NCBI GenBank assembly: GCA_000648925.1 | Contig: JFHF01000052.1 | Coordinates: forward strand, 1 to 50,250 | DNA from: Caballeronia jiangsuensis | Lineage (GTDB): Bacteria > Pseudomonadota > Gammaproteobacteria > Burkholderiales > Burkholderiaceae | Direction: 5' to 3' | Length of the DNA stretch: 50,250 nt | In this document: piece by piece, positions 32,182-40,725 of the stretch | Numbering within the stretch: position 1 is the first letter of the stretch | How the letters are laid out: every line of letters starts with the position of its first letter | The notes under the pieces: model-generated | The model's input: only the letters and a program-made list of their open reading frames with translations | Databases searched by the model: none | Told to the model about the DNA's origin: nothing | Position numbers and translations under genes: made by a program

Positions 32182-32679
32182 TCAAAGATCCCGCAGTCGG
32201 ATAAGCTGACTCTCCGTCGCTTCAAGGAACGCATCAAAACATTCTTGTCCGGCTACGAGTTGTTCGCCCCAGCGTTTTACTTCCTCGAAATCCTCTGGAT
32301 CGTACGTTCGAGCAGTCGATACTAACCTGTAGCGATTCCAACGTTCATCGAGCCGCGTCCGAAGGTCTGCATCGAAAATGAAGCGCTCCTTGATGTACAA
32401 GTCATGCGTCGTATCGAGCAATATCGTTAGCTCACTGATTGTGTTCAGACTATCTTCGGCGCTATGTTCGATTGAGGGGTGCATCTTTCCGCTAAGACTA
32501 GCTCGCTGGGCTTGGCTTTCGTATAGCTTCAGCCTCAGATCTTTAAGGCTCGGGTAGAGACGATCGAACCGATCCTTTGCGTAATTGGCACGGAGAGTCG
32601 CTCGCGTGCTGAGAAAGCCGACGACTCCGGAGACTATAGCTGCCGTTCCCGCTGACGAGAGGAGTGTTAGCGCATCCAT
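32182..32679 (-). CDS. Membrane-anchored hypothetical protein (moron-like cargo)
   Basis: 165 residues, with GGAGAG before ATG 32679. The N-terminal hydrophobic segment LLSSAGTAAIVSGVVGFLST is a probable membrane anchor, and the rest is a charged helical cytoplasmic domain. It is the only leftward gene in this part of the element, is AT-richer than its neighbours, and is closed off from them by terminators. These are hallmarks of a prophage moron. No function is recognised; superinfection exclusion or defence is only a guess. Confidence 0.6.
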   Translation of the reverse strand: MDALTLLSSAGTAAIVSGVVGFLSTRATLRANYAKDRFDRLYPSLKDLRLKLYESQAQRASLSGKMHPSIEHSAEDSLNTISELTILLDTTHDLYIKERFIFDADLRTRLDERWNRYRLVSTARTYDPEDFEEVKRWGEQLVAGQECFDAFLEATESQLIRLRDL

Positions 32680-32810
32680 GGTGACTCTCCAATGATCCGG
32701 TGCTTACCAAGGTGACAACGACACGCAACAACAATAGACGAAATAGCTTGCTATAAGCGCAACTAGGCGCTAATCTGTAGCCGTCCACTTCGCACGTCTG
32801 TACGAAACGC

Positions 32811-32886
32811 AAAGCCGCCCCAACCAGGGCGGCTTTTTTCGTTTGTGCGCGAGTAAATCTCAACCGCCCTTCCGGGCGGTTTTTTC
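32811..32886 (+). terminator. Two tandem hairpin terminators
   Basis: First hairpin 32811-32839: AAGCCGCC with GGCGGCTTTTTT. Second 32862-32886: ACCGCCC with GGGCGGTTTTTT. They isolate the next small operon from upstream transcription. About 130 bp of gene-free DNA precedes them. Confidence 0.75.
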
Positions 32887-32905
32887 GTTTACGGAGTCCA
32901 TGTCA

Positions 32906-33106
32906 ATGGAAAAGCCAATCCCGGGCGGCGGTTTCGTCACTGCAAAAGAAGCCGCCGCACTACTGCGCGTAAGCCAACCCACCCTGCGCAATCGAGCTCG
33001 CCTCGATCCGGCGTTCCCCAAGCCCCGAAAGATCTCACCTCGAAAGACCGTGTATCTCGAATCCGAGATTGCCTCTTTTCTCTCCAACCTGCCACGCGGC
33101 GCGTGA
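32906..33106 (+). CDS. AlpA-family transcriptional regulator
   Basis: 66 residues from ATG 32906, at good spacing from GGAG; ATG 32900 is only 3 bp from it. The sequence GGFVTAKEAAALLRVSQPTL followed by RNRARLDPAFPKPRKI and VYLESEIASFL is a clear helix_turn_helix_17/AlpA protein. It is the second AlpA-like gene in the element. It ends in a GTGA overlap with the next frame. Confidence 0.8.
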   Translation: MEKPIPGGGFVTAKEAAALLRVSQPTLRNRARLDPAFPKPRKISPRKTVYLESEIASFLSNLPRGA

Positions 33107-33366
33107 GCGCCGGCGCAAAAAACACAAACATCATGTCCAAACTCTCTTTCAAGAGTCTTCTTGCTCGACCTGGCGCCGCCAGACGATCGCCAATCGACAG
33201 GCGCACCGAAAGGCCCGTGAGCCCGCGCGAGGCCGTGTCGCGTAGGAAGGCAGCGCCCGCGGAGCGCCCAAGTCAGCATTCCTTCGATCACCTCTCCAAG
33301 TGTTCCGCGAAAGACATCGGCGAAATGCAACAGATCTGCGCCGAGTCGGTGACCGGCTCTCGATAA
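33103..33366 (+). CDS. Hypothetical small basic protein
   Basis: 87 residues from GTG 33103 overlapping the AlpA stop, or 77 from ATG 33133. It is rich in Arg, Ser and Ala, with a short C-terminal helix (SAKDIGEMQQICAESV). No family is recognised. Support is the coupled start and lack of a better frame in the interval. Confidence 0.35.
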   Translation: MSAGAKNTNIMSKLSFKSLLARPGAARRSPIDRRTERPVSPREAVSRRKAAPAERPSQHSFDHLSKCSAKDIGEMQQICAESVTGSR

Positions 33367-33434
33367 GCGCAGTGCTATTGACGGCCGCGTATGGCACGCA
33401 CCGGTCGGACATCAACCCACAAAGGATATAACCC

Positions 33435-34238
33435 ATGCCGAAGGTTCAATCTCTGGCGAGCGCGCTCTCGCTCACACCTGACGTCGCGGCTGCGCTGGCA
33501 AAGGCACAGGCTGCTCTCGACACTCAACAGCAGATCGTCTTCGCGATTCGCCGCGTAACCGAAGAGCAAGGCAACGCAGTTGCCGCTCTCAAACAGTCGA
33601 CAGAAGATCTCACGCGCCTGGAGAAAGCGCACGTGCTGACCGAAGCGAAGGCTGTCGTCGACCCCCAGCATCAGCAGGAAGTGGTACGGCTGAAGAAATC
33701 GGTGGACAAGGCGCGCGAGGCGATCTCGACGGCGCAATCAGAAATCGATCGTTGTGAGCGCCTCCGGCCCGTTCTCGTCGCCGAAGCGCAACTGGCCGAC
33801 GAAGCGATCGCATCCGTCAGCGATGAAATCAAGCAGGCGGGGATGGACATGGCCAAGGCGCTCGAGCCGGTCTTCTCGGAACAGGTGCGCTCTGCTGTAG
33901 GGCAGATCGCAAAGGCCGTAAGCCAGGCTCGCGCAATCTGCGCGAATCTGCCGGCCGGTTTCATGCGCGAATTTCTGGACACGATCAGGATCGTTGATCC
34001 GTGCCAAGCCCAGATCGTCTATTTGGGATATGGCGACACTGCGATTCGAGGCCCGGACCTTCTGCAACTTCCGTCCGATGACGTCGATGTTCAGGCGATT
34101 GCAGCGATCCTCAAGCCCGTTGTCGATATGGAACGGAAATGCCGCACGCATTCAAAGTATCGGCCGCCGGAGCCGCCGAAAGCGCCCTACCGGATCAGAG
34201 GATCCACCGTCACGGTCCATCGTCCTGTCAGCGCCTAG
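33435..34238 (+). CDS. Coiled-coil phage protein of unknown function
   Basis: 267 residues, preceded by AAAGGA at good spacing. Residues about 15-130 form long amphipathic helices with coiled-coil character (LAKAQAALDTQQQIVFAIRR onward). A small C-terminal domain has a proline-rich turn PPEPPKAPYRIRG. No family is recognised. It lies at the start of the structural-gene remnant and could be a scaffold or host-takeover protein, but nothing decides between them. Confidence 0.6.
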   Translation: MPKVQSLASALSLTPDVAAALAKAQAALDTQQQIVFAIRRVTEEQGNAVAALKQSTEDLTRLEKAHVLTEAKAVVDPQHQQEVVRLKKSVDKAREAISTAQSEIDRCERLRPVLVAEAQLADEAIASVSDEIKQAGMDMAKALEPVFSEQVRSAVGQIAKAVSQARAICANLPAGFMREFLDTIRIVDPCQAQIVYLGYGDTAIRGPDLLQLPSDDVDVQAIAAILKPVVDMERKCRTHSKYRPPEPPKAPYRIRGSTVTVHRPVSA

Positions 34239-34358
34239 CATGCCGGCCTGGCTTCTGATAGTCCCCTTTCACGCTCCGCTATGTGGTCCTCGCGTCTTCA
34301 TCCCGCTCGCCCGATCGCTTGCGGCGGGACGACGCATGGAGGTCCAACCGAACGAAAT

Positions 34359-34850
34359 ATGACAAGCCAAACCATCACATCGACGAAAGCCGCATCGAGC
34401 ATCACCGAAATTAAAAAGGTCAGCACGAATGAAACGCTGTTCTCGTTCTCCTTCGCAAGTGACCCCGAAAGCATGTCGCCCCGCGATCTCCAGTGGCAAG
34501 TGGCGCTCGGCAAGGAAATCTCGAAAGCCGTGCAAGACGGTGTTGATTTGCGCGGTGCCGATTTCAGTAACCGCGACATGAGGCGGTTGAACCTCACGGG
34601 CTTGGATCTGCGCGGTGCCGATTTCTCAGGCTCTGCGCTCGACCACTCGCAACTCGCGTTTGCGAACCTCTCGAACGCCAATCTTCGCGGCGTGCACATG
34701 GTCCGCGGGAGCCTTGCACACGCAAACCTTCTCGGTGCCTGTCTGGCTGGTGCGCACTTCAGCATGACGGATCTGACTGGGGTCGTGGCCTGGAGCGGCG
34801 AGCGTGCATCTGAACTTCCAATGTCAACGGCAAAGAGATCTGACAAATGA
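34359..34850 (+). CDS. Pentapeptide-repeat protein
   Basis: 163 residues from ATG 34359. Residues about 65-145 run as A(D/N)LxX repeats: VDLRGADFSNRDMRRLNLTG, then LDLRGADFSGSALDHSQLAF, then ANLSNANLRGV and so on. These form a short right-handed quadrilateral beta helix. It is too short for a Qnr/MfpA gyrase protector. The stop overlaps the decoration-protein gene (ATGA), so it may be a structural accessory made with it. Confidence 0.75.
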   Translation: MTSQTITSTKAASSITEIKKVSTNETLFSFSFASDPESMSPRDLQWQVALGKEISKAVQDGVDLRGADFSNRDMRRLNLTGLDLRGADFSGSALDHSQLAFANLSNANLRGVHMVRGSLAHANLLGACLAGAHFSMTDLTGVVAWSGERASELPMSTAKRSDK

Positions 34851-35509
34851 GCTATGTTTCAATTCCACCGCTCACCGAGCAATGGCATCCCGGCGGCTTT
34901 CTTGTCTCCCGCTCGAACGGTTACCTCTCGATTGAACGGGTGACCATCACCGGCGGCGCCAAGTTCTATCCCGGAACCGTGCTGGGCCAACAAACTATCG
35001 GCGGCAATCCTGCTGGAGCCGCCGCGCCGCTGGGCACGAATACCGGCAACGGCAGCTTCGGCGCGATCACTGTCGCGGCTGGCACTGCACCAGGCGTATT
35101 CGCCATTGAGTTCGACGACGCGACCCATTTCGTGGTGTCTTCGCCCGCAGGCGTCGAAATCGGCCACGGAGTCACTGGCACTCCGTTCAGTGCAGGCGGT
35201 CTCGGCTTCACGATCACGGCGGGCGGTACCGCGTTCGCGCCGGGCGACAGCTTCTCGCTCACCGTGACCGCATCGGCACCGTCGCTCAAATATGTGCCGG
35301 TGACCTCGACGGCAACGGACGGATCGCAGATTGCCTCCGCCATTCTCTTCGGCGTCGTCGACACGACGACGGCGGACAAAAGCGCCGCAGTCGTTGCACG
35401 AAACGCCGAGTTCAACCTATCCGAGATCCTCTGGGACCCCTCGATGAACACTGCGAATCAGGCGGTTGCCTTGGCGCAGCTCACAAAACTGGGCCTCATT
35501 AGTCGGTGA
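34847..35509 (+). CDS. Head decoration protein (lambda gpD-like)
   Basis: 220 residues. The C-terminal part (KSAAVVARNAEFNLSEILWD, then AVALAQLTKLGLISR) matches the lambda-type head decoration family PF02924. The Gly/Ala-rich N-terminal half, about 100 residues longer than lambda gpD, is extra. In phages it stabilises the expanded capsid. Here no major capsid, portal or protease gene is adjacent, so it is either stranded by deletion or used on a helper's heads. Confidence 0.7.
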   Translation: MSYVSIPPLTEQWHPGGFLVSRSNGYLSIERVTITGGAKFYPGTVLGQQTIGGNPAGAAAPLGTNTGNGSFGAITVAAGTAPGVFAIEFDDATHFVVSSPAGVEIGHGVTGTPFSAGGLGFTITAGGTAFAPGDSFSLTVTASAPSLKYVPVTSTATDGSQIASAILFGVVDTTTADKSAAVVARNAEFNLSEILWDPSMNTANQAVALAQLTKLGLISR

Positions 35510-35747
35510 TACGAAATGTCCCAGCCGGCGGTGGGCCCTCATAGAAAAACACCGGCAGCGCGCCGACGCTCATGGAAGCAGGGGCCTCTCCCGGCTGGTC
35601 AGGCTGGGTTCACCCTGCGGCGGGCGGCAGCAATTCAACATTCTTTAGACCATCTCCATTCTCCGCTCATAAGGAGGATTCAATGTTTCCAAGGATAGAC
35701 CCTGGCCGGGCTCGCATTGATCTCTGCCGACCATACAGGAGGAGCTG
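35510..35747 (+). other. Scar region between decoration and tail genes, with a 21-residue ORF
   Basis: This holds no full gene. A short frame, MFPRIDPGRARIDLCRPYRR, starts at 35683 after a strong AAGGAGG and ends at 35748, overlapping the next ATG by one base. It looks like the leftover start of a capsid or tail gene. The interval is where capsid, connector and tail-tube genes would be expected. Confidence 0.4.
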
Positions 35748-36165
35748 ATGGCTGGCTCAACATTTCAGATAACGATTGCGGCCAAGGACAAAGCGACCGC
35801 GGTAGCGAAGCGAGTCGTCTCTCGAAGATCAATTGAACTTCGTCGACTACGAGCTGCGGCAGGGCAAGGAGCGGCCGGCGGTGAATGCGCTGCTGCGTGC
35901 GACGTCGGCGTCGGACGCTGGCTCGATCATGTCGCGCCTGTATGAGCGACCGAAGGATGACGACGGCGCAAAGGCAGCCATGCGTGCGCAGATGGCTTCG
36001 GGCATCGACTCCGCTGCGCAAGCAAGCCCTCAGACCAGCAAGCTCGAGGTGACGATTCACATGCCGGGAGCGCCGCACGGCACGCGCGCGAGCGTGCATT
36101 CGAATGGCGACATCCTCGCAACGGGGCAGATCGGCCATTCCCTGCTTCTTGGCCCAAGCGTTTGA
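35748..36165 (+). pseudogene. Tape-measure/tail-tip lysozyme remnant (internal deletion, frame change)
   Basis: It starts after AGGAGG with MAGSTFQITIAAKDKATAVA, a tape-measure N-terminus. Around 35806-35815 the meaningful frame shifts: the other frame then reads SESSLEDQLNFVDYELRQGK, the beginning of a phage tail-tip lysozyme domain, and continues to YERP and a tape-measure-like end to 36165. Only about 20 N-terminal residues and about 118 C-terminal residues survive, out of frame. A functional tape measure would be many hundreds of residues. Confidence 0.75.
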
Positions 36166-36200
36166 CGTGAAGCCGTGCAAGCAAATCTCATCGATTCATC

Positions 36201-36226
36201 CAAGCCGCCTTCGGGCGGCTTTTTTC
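36201..36226 (+). terminator. Terminator upstream of the tailspike
   Basis: AAGCCGCC pairs with GGGCGGCTT around TTC, followed by a T-run. It separates the tail remnant from the tailspike gene. Confidence 0.8.
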
Positions 36227-36246
36227 ATTCCTGAAGGATCCATGCA

Positions 36247-38082
36247 ATGACAATAGGCGCAGGCATTCGCCTCCCGAACTTTCCGGCCGCGACGGGGTTC
36301 ACAGATTCAGATTTGCTTTTCATGACGCAGTCGGGCGCGACGGTGAAGGGTACCGTCGCGCAACTGCGGACTGCTGTCGCGGCGAATCGAGCCGTCGAAA
36401 CCTTCGTCGGCGGCACGGACTTCACCGCCGGCACGACAACGTCGCTGACGCTTGCTGGAACGTACGGCTCGATCAACAACATCGACGTCTATTGCGACGG
36501 CGTGCCGCAGCTCGACTGCACATTGAGCGGACAAACGCTGACGTTCAATCCGACGATCCCGCAGGGCACATCGAAAGTGATCGTCAAGGGCGGAAACACG
36601 GGCTCTATCGGTGCGCCTTCGGACGCCACGGTTACGGACGCCAAGCTTGCACCGGGATCGAACGTGTATCGACTGGTCAAAGGCGGCCTCGACGCGCGAT
36701 TCTTTGGCGCCATCGGTGATGGCGTCACCGACAATACCGCTGCATTGCAGGCGTTGATCAATGCCGCTTCTGCCGCCCGCGCATCGGTCTGGTTTGAGCC
36801 AGGCGTCGTTTATGCGGTGAAGGGGGCGCTGACCATTCCGAACGTAATGGGTGCCAGCAACTACACGCCTGCGCTCGTGATCTATGGCAACGGTGCGACG
36901 ATCAAAAAGACTGGCGGATCGAACGCAGGGTATCTGCTCGCGTCGTCGAACTGGGTCAACAATGTCCCGTACAGCCAAGCGCCAGTCAACATCTACGATC
37001 TGACGCTCGACGCAAACGGCTACTGCGACAACACACTGGTGAACCAGGCGTATTTCTCGCTATATCGGAATTGCCGATTCCTGAACGCGTTGAAGGATAA
37101 CGTACTGCTCACGTCGATGACGCAGGCGGGAGCCGATGGTGCCGGCGCGGTGAATAACGTGTGGGAAAACTGCTGGGCGATCGGAGCGGGGCAATACAAC
37201 TTCCATGTGCAAGACCCGACGCGCACCAAGATTACCGATTACCAGATCACCGGCGGGTACTGGGCGAACGCCGCGAAGGAGCAGATCTACTGTGACAACT
37301 GCGCCGGCGCTCAATTCAGTAACGGCCATAGTTACACGACGATTGCGGCGAGTGGCTCATCAGAGTTCTATCTCGGAACCACATTCGGCACGGTCATTTC
37401 CAATTGGGTCGCGGAGGGTGACAGTGCGGGCGGTACGCTGCCGGCCATGCGGGTCGGAGGCGCATCGAACGGTTCGTTGTCTATCACCGGATGCGCGTTC
37501 TATGGGCCGCTTCAGTTCTCTTTCGAACGCAACGGCGTCGCTGCGAAGGTCGTTGGCTGCACGTTTGAAGGCGCGAACGGGTATATCTCGCTTGTGAACA
37601 GTTCCGGTCTCACGAACACGACGGTGACGAGCATCGGCAATTCGTTCTATGCCGCGAATCCGTATGTGTGGGATGGCGCGGGAGATCCGATCGTCGTGTC
37701 CGCGCACGGCGATTACTCGATTTCCGCGAGCGCGTGGTACGACGGCCTTCAGTTTGCATATGGGTCCCCTAGTCTGCGGTACACGCCGAGAAAGGCAATC
37801 GAGTATCAGGGCGACGTGAACCTGGCAATGACCAACCAGAACGCGCTGATCCAACTTTACGCGAACCCGCTCACTGCGAATCGAACCGTCACCCTACCTC
37901 CGAAAGCAAATCTTGCAAACGGAATGCGAGTAGTCATCGCGCGCCGCGCCACTGCGACGGGCGCCTTCACGCTGACCGTACAAGACGGCGCAAGCGCCAT
38001 CAACACAGTCGCCGTCGGGACAAAGTGCGAGTACCTGCTAGATGGGCTGAACTGGATCAGCCTCGGCTCGTCGTCGCTTTGA
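36247..38082 (+). CDS. Phage tailspike with pectate-lyase-like beta-helix
   Basis: 611 residues from ATG 36247 with AAGGA upstream. The N-terminal ~130 residues resemble a virion-binding domain. GLDARFFGAIGDGVTDNTAA at about 150 opens the pectate lyase superfamily beta helix typical of tailspikes, followed by repeated beta-rich turns. The C-terminal ~60 residues (LPPKANLANGMRVVI) resemble a phage fibre tip. Tailspikes bind and often cleave host capsule or O-antigen. It is intact although the tail genes upstream are deleted. Confidence 0.82.
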   Translation: MTIGAGIRLPNFPAATGFTDSDLLFMTQSGATVKGTVAQLRTAVAANRAVETFVGGTDFTAGTTTSLTLAGTYGSINNIDVYCDGVPQLDCTLSGQTLTFNPTIPQGTSKVIVKGGNTGSIGAPSDATVTDAKLAPGSNVYRLVKGGLDARFFGAIGDGVTDNTAALQALINAASAARASVWFEPGVVYAVKGALTIPNVMGASNYTPALVIYGNGATIKKTGGSNAGYLLASSNWVNNVPYSQAPVNIYDLTLDANGYCDNTLVNQAYFSLYRNCRFLNALKDNVLLTSMTQAGADGAGAVNNVWENCWAIGAGQYNFHVQDPTRTKITDYQITGGYWANAAKEQIYCDNCAGAQFSNGHSYTTIAASGSSEFYLGTTFGTVISNWVAEGDSAGGTLPAMRVGGASNGSLSITGCAFYGPLQFSFERNGVAAKVVGCTFEGANGYISLVNSSGLTNTTVTSIGNSFYAANPYVWDGAGDPIVVSAHGDYSISASAWYDGLQFAYGSPSLRYTPRKAIEYQGDVNLAMTNQNALIQLYANPLTANRTVTLPPKANLANGMRVVIARRATATGAFTLTVQDGASAINTVAVGTKCEYLLDGLNWISLGSSSL

Positions 38083-38111
38083 ATCACCGCTTTTAGAACA
38101 TCGAGACCTAT

Positions 38112-38990
38112 ATGAAACGGATCCTTGCCGGCGTGCTCGCCGCGCTCACCTCTATTCTTTCCTTCGCGACGACGACTGTCCCTGTCTCGTTGATCAACCC
38201 GACCGGATCGATGTCAGGCCAGACGATCATCTCGACCGGGTCGGGCACCCCCGCAGCTTGGGGGGCGGTCCCGTTGTCCGGGCTCTCGTCGGTCGCGGCA
38301 AACACGGTTCTCGCCAACGCGACGGCCTCGTCGGCCGTGCCGTCCGCCTTCAGCATGCCGAGCTGCAGCACGTCGGCGAGCGCGCTGAATTGGACCATGA
38401 GCACCGGCTTCACTTGCAATGCGTCGGTCAATGCTGCCCAGCTTGGCGGGGCGACGTTCGCAGCGCCTGGCCCGATCGGATCGACCACGGCGTCAACCGG
38501 CGCCTTCACGACGCTTTCCGCGACTGGGCTGATCACCCCGTCGTCGACCAGCGGCGTCAAGGGCACGGCAACGAACGACAGTGCGAACGCAGGGAGCATT
38601 GGAGAGTATCCAGCTCCGGCAATCGCAACAGCAGTGGCTCTAACTACCAATACCACTACGAATATTGTCGCAATCAATCTGTCCGCGGGTGACTGGGATG
38701 TTCAGGGTGATATTGGTATCAATGCGACGACCAGTACGACTCTGAATAGTGTCGTTATTGGGCTATCGAGCACATCGGCAACCCTTCCTGCAACGAACAC
38801 TGGTGGAGACGCCAGACTGATTATTGCCGTCCCGGCTCCGGGCATCGCCCAGAAAGTTGTCGTTATGCCGACCCCTGTGGTTCGCTTCTCGCTGGCCAGC
38901 ACCACGACGATCTACCTAATCGCCAATGTGGGTATCACGGCAGGTACCGCTACAGCAGATGGTTTCATCCGAGTTCGTCGGGTGCGGTAA
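38112..38990 (+). CDS. Tail-fibre-like accessory protein with signal-like N-terminus
   Basis: 292 residues starting MKRILAGVLAALTSILSFAT, which has the form of a signal peptide, followed by Ser/Thr/Ala/Gly-rich beta sequence. It follows the tailspike by 29 bp. The low-complexity body and position suggest a fibre tip or assembly partner, but the apparent signal peptide is unusual for a virion protein. No family is recognised. Confidence 0.55.
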   Translation: MKRILAGVLAALTSILSFATTTVPVSLINPTGSMSGQTIISTGSGTPAAWGAVPLSGLSSVAANTVLANATASSAVPSAFSMPSCSTSASALNWTMSTGFTCNASVNAAQLGGATFAAPGPIGSTTASTGAFTTLSATGLITPSSTSGVKGTATNDSANAGSIGEYPAPAIATAVALTTNTTTNIVAINLSAGDWDVQGDIGINATTSTTLNSVVIGLSSTSATLPATNTGGDARLIIAVPAPGIAQKVVVMPTPVVRFSLASTTTIYLIANVGITAGTATADGFIRVRRVR

Positions 38991-39016
38991 TCAGCAAGGT
39001 GGAAGGAGAAGCGCAA

Positions 39017-39496
39017 ATGAAAGAAATCTCACTGACTCGCGGCCGGGTCGCATTGGTCGACGACAGCGACTTCGATTATCTGTCGCAATATACCTGGTAT
39101 GCCCAACTAGATCGAAGAAAGACGGTTGATGAAGTCTGGTACGCATGTCGATATTTCCTGGATGCGTCTGGCAAGCGGCGGGGCATTCAAATGCAGCGAG
39201 ATCTTATGCGACCTGCGGACGGCTTCGTCGTCTGTTTCCGCAACCATAACGGTCTGGACGTCCGGCGCGAAAATCTCATCGTCACAACACGGAGTGCGGA
39301 CCTGTCACGTCGTCGGTTAAAGGAGCGATCCCTGCCGCGAGGCGTGAAGGTTCGGGCGCAGGGAAGATTCGAGGCGCGAATCCTCAACGGCACCTTCGTT
39401 GGAACCTTCGACACTCCGGAAGAGGCCTCAAATGCCTATCAGGCGGCCCGGCATCGCTTTGGTCTTGATGTGGCGCTACCGCGCGAGGAAAAATGA
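39017..39496 (+). CDS. AP2-domain HNH-endonuclease-like protein with altered active site
   Basis: 159 residues from ATG 39017, AAGGAG 8 bp upstream. It aligns by eye with phage HNH-AP2 homing endonucleases: ISLTRGRVALVDDSDFDYLS at the start, NGLDVRRENL in the middle, and an AP2 DNA-binding domain (RGVKVRAQGRFEARILNG). The catalytic residues differ: the usual MHR is MQR (Gln60), and the usual VVDHI is VVCFR (Cys73, Phe74). It is therefore probably a non-cutting DNA-binding protein or a decayed nuclease. It overlaps the second integrase by 4 bases. Confidence 0.75.
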   Translation: MKEISLTRGRVALVDDSDFDYLSQYTWYAQLDRRKTVDEVWYACRYFLDASGKRRGIQMQRDLMRPADGFVVCFRNHNGLDVRRENLIVTTRSADLSRRRLKERSLPRGVKVRAQGRFEARILNGTFVGTFDTPEEASNAYQAARHRFGLDVALPREEK

Positions 39497-40557
39497 GCTT
39501 TAATCTGATTCGCATCGGCGAGGTATGGCATTACCGATTCCAGATCGACGGAAAGCGCGTGCAGCGATCCACCCGCGAGACCGACCGCCGGCGTGCACAC
39601 CGGATCGCAGAGCAGGCTTATCGACGTGCAAAGCTATGGGCCCGCGACGGCCGGGCGATTCCGACCGTTCGCGCGCTCGTCGCGCAATGGCTCGAGATCC
39701 ATGCCGCAACGGCCAGCGCGGCGCACGTCAAGGTGGTCGAGACGTTCGGCCGGCTGCATCTGCATGATTTGGGCGATGTGATGATCGACGAATTGACGAC
39801 CGACCGTGTCGAACTGGCTCGCGTAAGGCATCTCGAAACGCGCTCGCCGGTCTCGGCGAACCAGTGGCTGAAGGTTCTGCGCCTCCTTTGTAACTGGGCG
39901 GTCCGGCGCGGAGTCATCCCGGCTGTGCCCTTTCGCGTGAAAGCGTTAAAGGTACAGAAGAAGCCGCGCGCCACGTTGCCCGTTAACCTCGCACGAGATT
40001 GGCTGGCCGCGATTGACGAACACGAGGGCGATCGTGACGGCGTGCGCACGGCGGTGCGCCTCATGCTCGGCCTGGGGCTTCGTGAATCGGAGGCGATTAC
40101 TGCCAGGTGGGAATGGCTCGACATCGAGCGACGAACATACACGCCCGGACGCACGAAGGGCCGGGAGGCCGATCCTCTTCCCGTTCCTGACTGGCTACAC
40201 GACTATCTGACGGCTCGGCGCGAGCCAGACGGCTACATGCTCCAGAAACCGGACGGACGGCCCTTCTACGCTGGGTTCACACGTACCGCCATGCTGGCTG
40301 CCAACAAAGCCGTCGGCGCCCCGCACATCACAGCGCATCGGCTCCGCGGCACGTTCGCCACTCTGCTCAGTCGATCGGGCGTGCCAGTTCAAGACATTCA
40401 GCGCGTGCTGCGCCACAAGAACCTGACGACCACGGCCGCCTATCTCGAGGTCGACATGAGCACCGTTTCACGAGGTCAGCGACGCATCGCAGACAAGATC
40501 GGCTTTGGATTACACGCGAACACAAATGGCGCGCCAGTGGCGAACGACGCCGCGTAA
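39493..40557 (+). CDS. Second tyrosine integrase, internal to the element
   Basis: 354 residues. The first catalytic Arg is in GLGLRESEAITARW, Lys in TKGREADPLPVP, His-x-x-Arg in AHRLRGTFATLL, and the final box is RHKNLTTTAAYLEV with the nucleophile Tyr. It differs from the P4-like integrase at 25677 and is of the lambda/phage type. It overlaps the HNH-like gene (ATGA). All catalytic residues are present, so it may be active. No att repeat for it was found by eye. Confidence 0.88.
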   Translation: MSFNLIRIGEVWHYRFQIDGKRVQRSTRETDRRRAHRIAEQAYRRAKLWARDGRAIPTVRALVAQWLEIHAATASAAHVKVVETFGRLHLHDLGDVMIDELTTDRVELARVRHLETRSPVSANQWLKVLRLLCNWAVRRGVIPAVPFRVKALKVQKKPRATLPVNLARDWLAAIDEHEGDRDGVRTAVRLMLGLGLRESEAITARWEWLDIERRTYTPGRTKGREADPLPVPDWLHDYLTARREPDGYMLQKPDGRPFYAGFTRTAMLAANKAVGAPHITAHRLRGTFATLLSRSGVPVQDIQRVLRHKNLTTTAAYLEVDMSTVSRGQRRIADKIGFGLHANTNGAPVANDAA

Positions 40558-40575
40558 CCCGCGCCGTAGCAGGCC

Positions 40576-40602
40576 CTCACGATCCCAAAGGGTCATCGTG
40601 AG
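40576..40602 (+). other. Hairpin after the second integrase
   Basis: CTCACGAT (40576-40583) pairs with ATCGTGAG (40595-40602), with CCC/GGG inside and a 2-base bulge. No T-run follows, so it is a weak terminator candidate or a recombination-site feature. Confidence 0.4.
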
Positions 40603-40725
40603 CAATCGGGGCCGTCGATGGCCGGAATCGCTGAAACGCCCGTACCGTAAGGCTCCGCGGGAAGTCGCCCTTCTCTGTCCAGCGATCGCGGGTCCCTTTC
40701 CGCGACTTCATGCAGTGCGGAGGCA

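Noticed and set aside
34359..34850. Pentapeptide protein considered as a Qnr/MfpA-like gyrase protector, given gyrB nearby
   Set aside because: The repeat run is only about 80 residues, far shorter than Qnr, and the gene sits in phage structural context.
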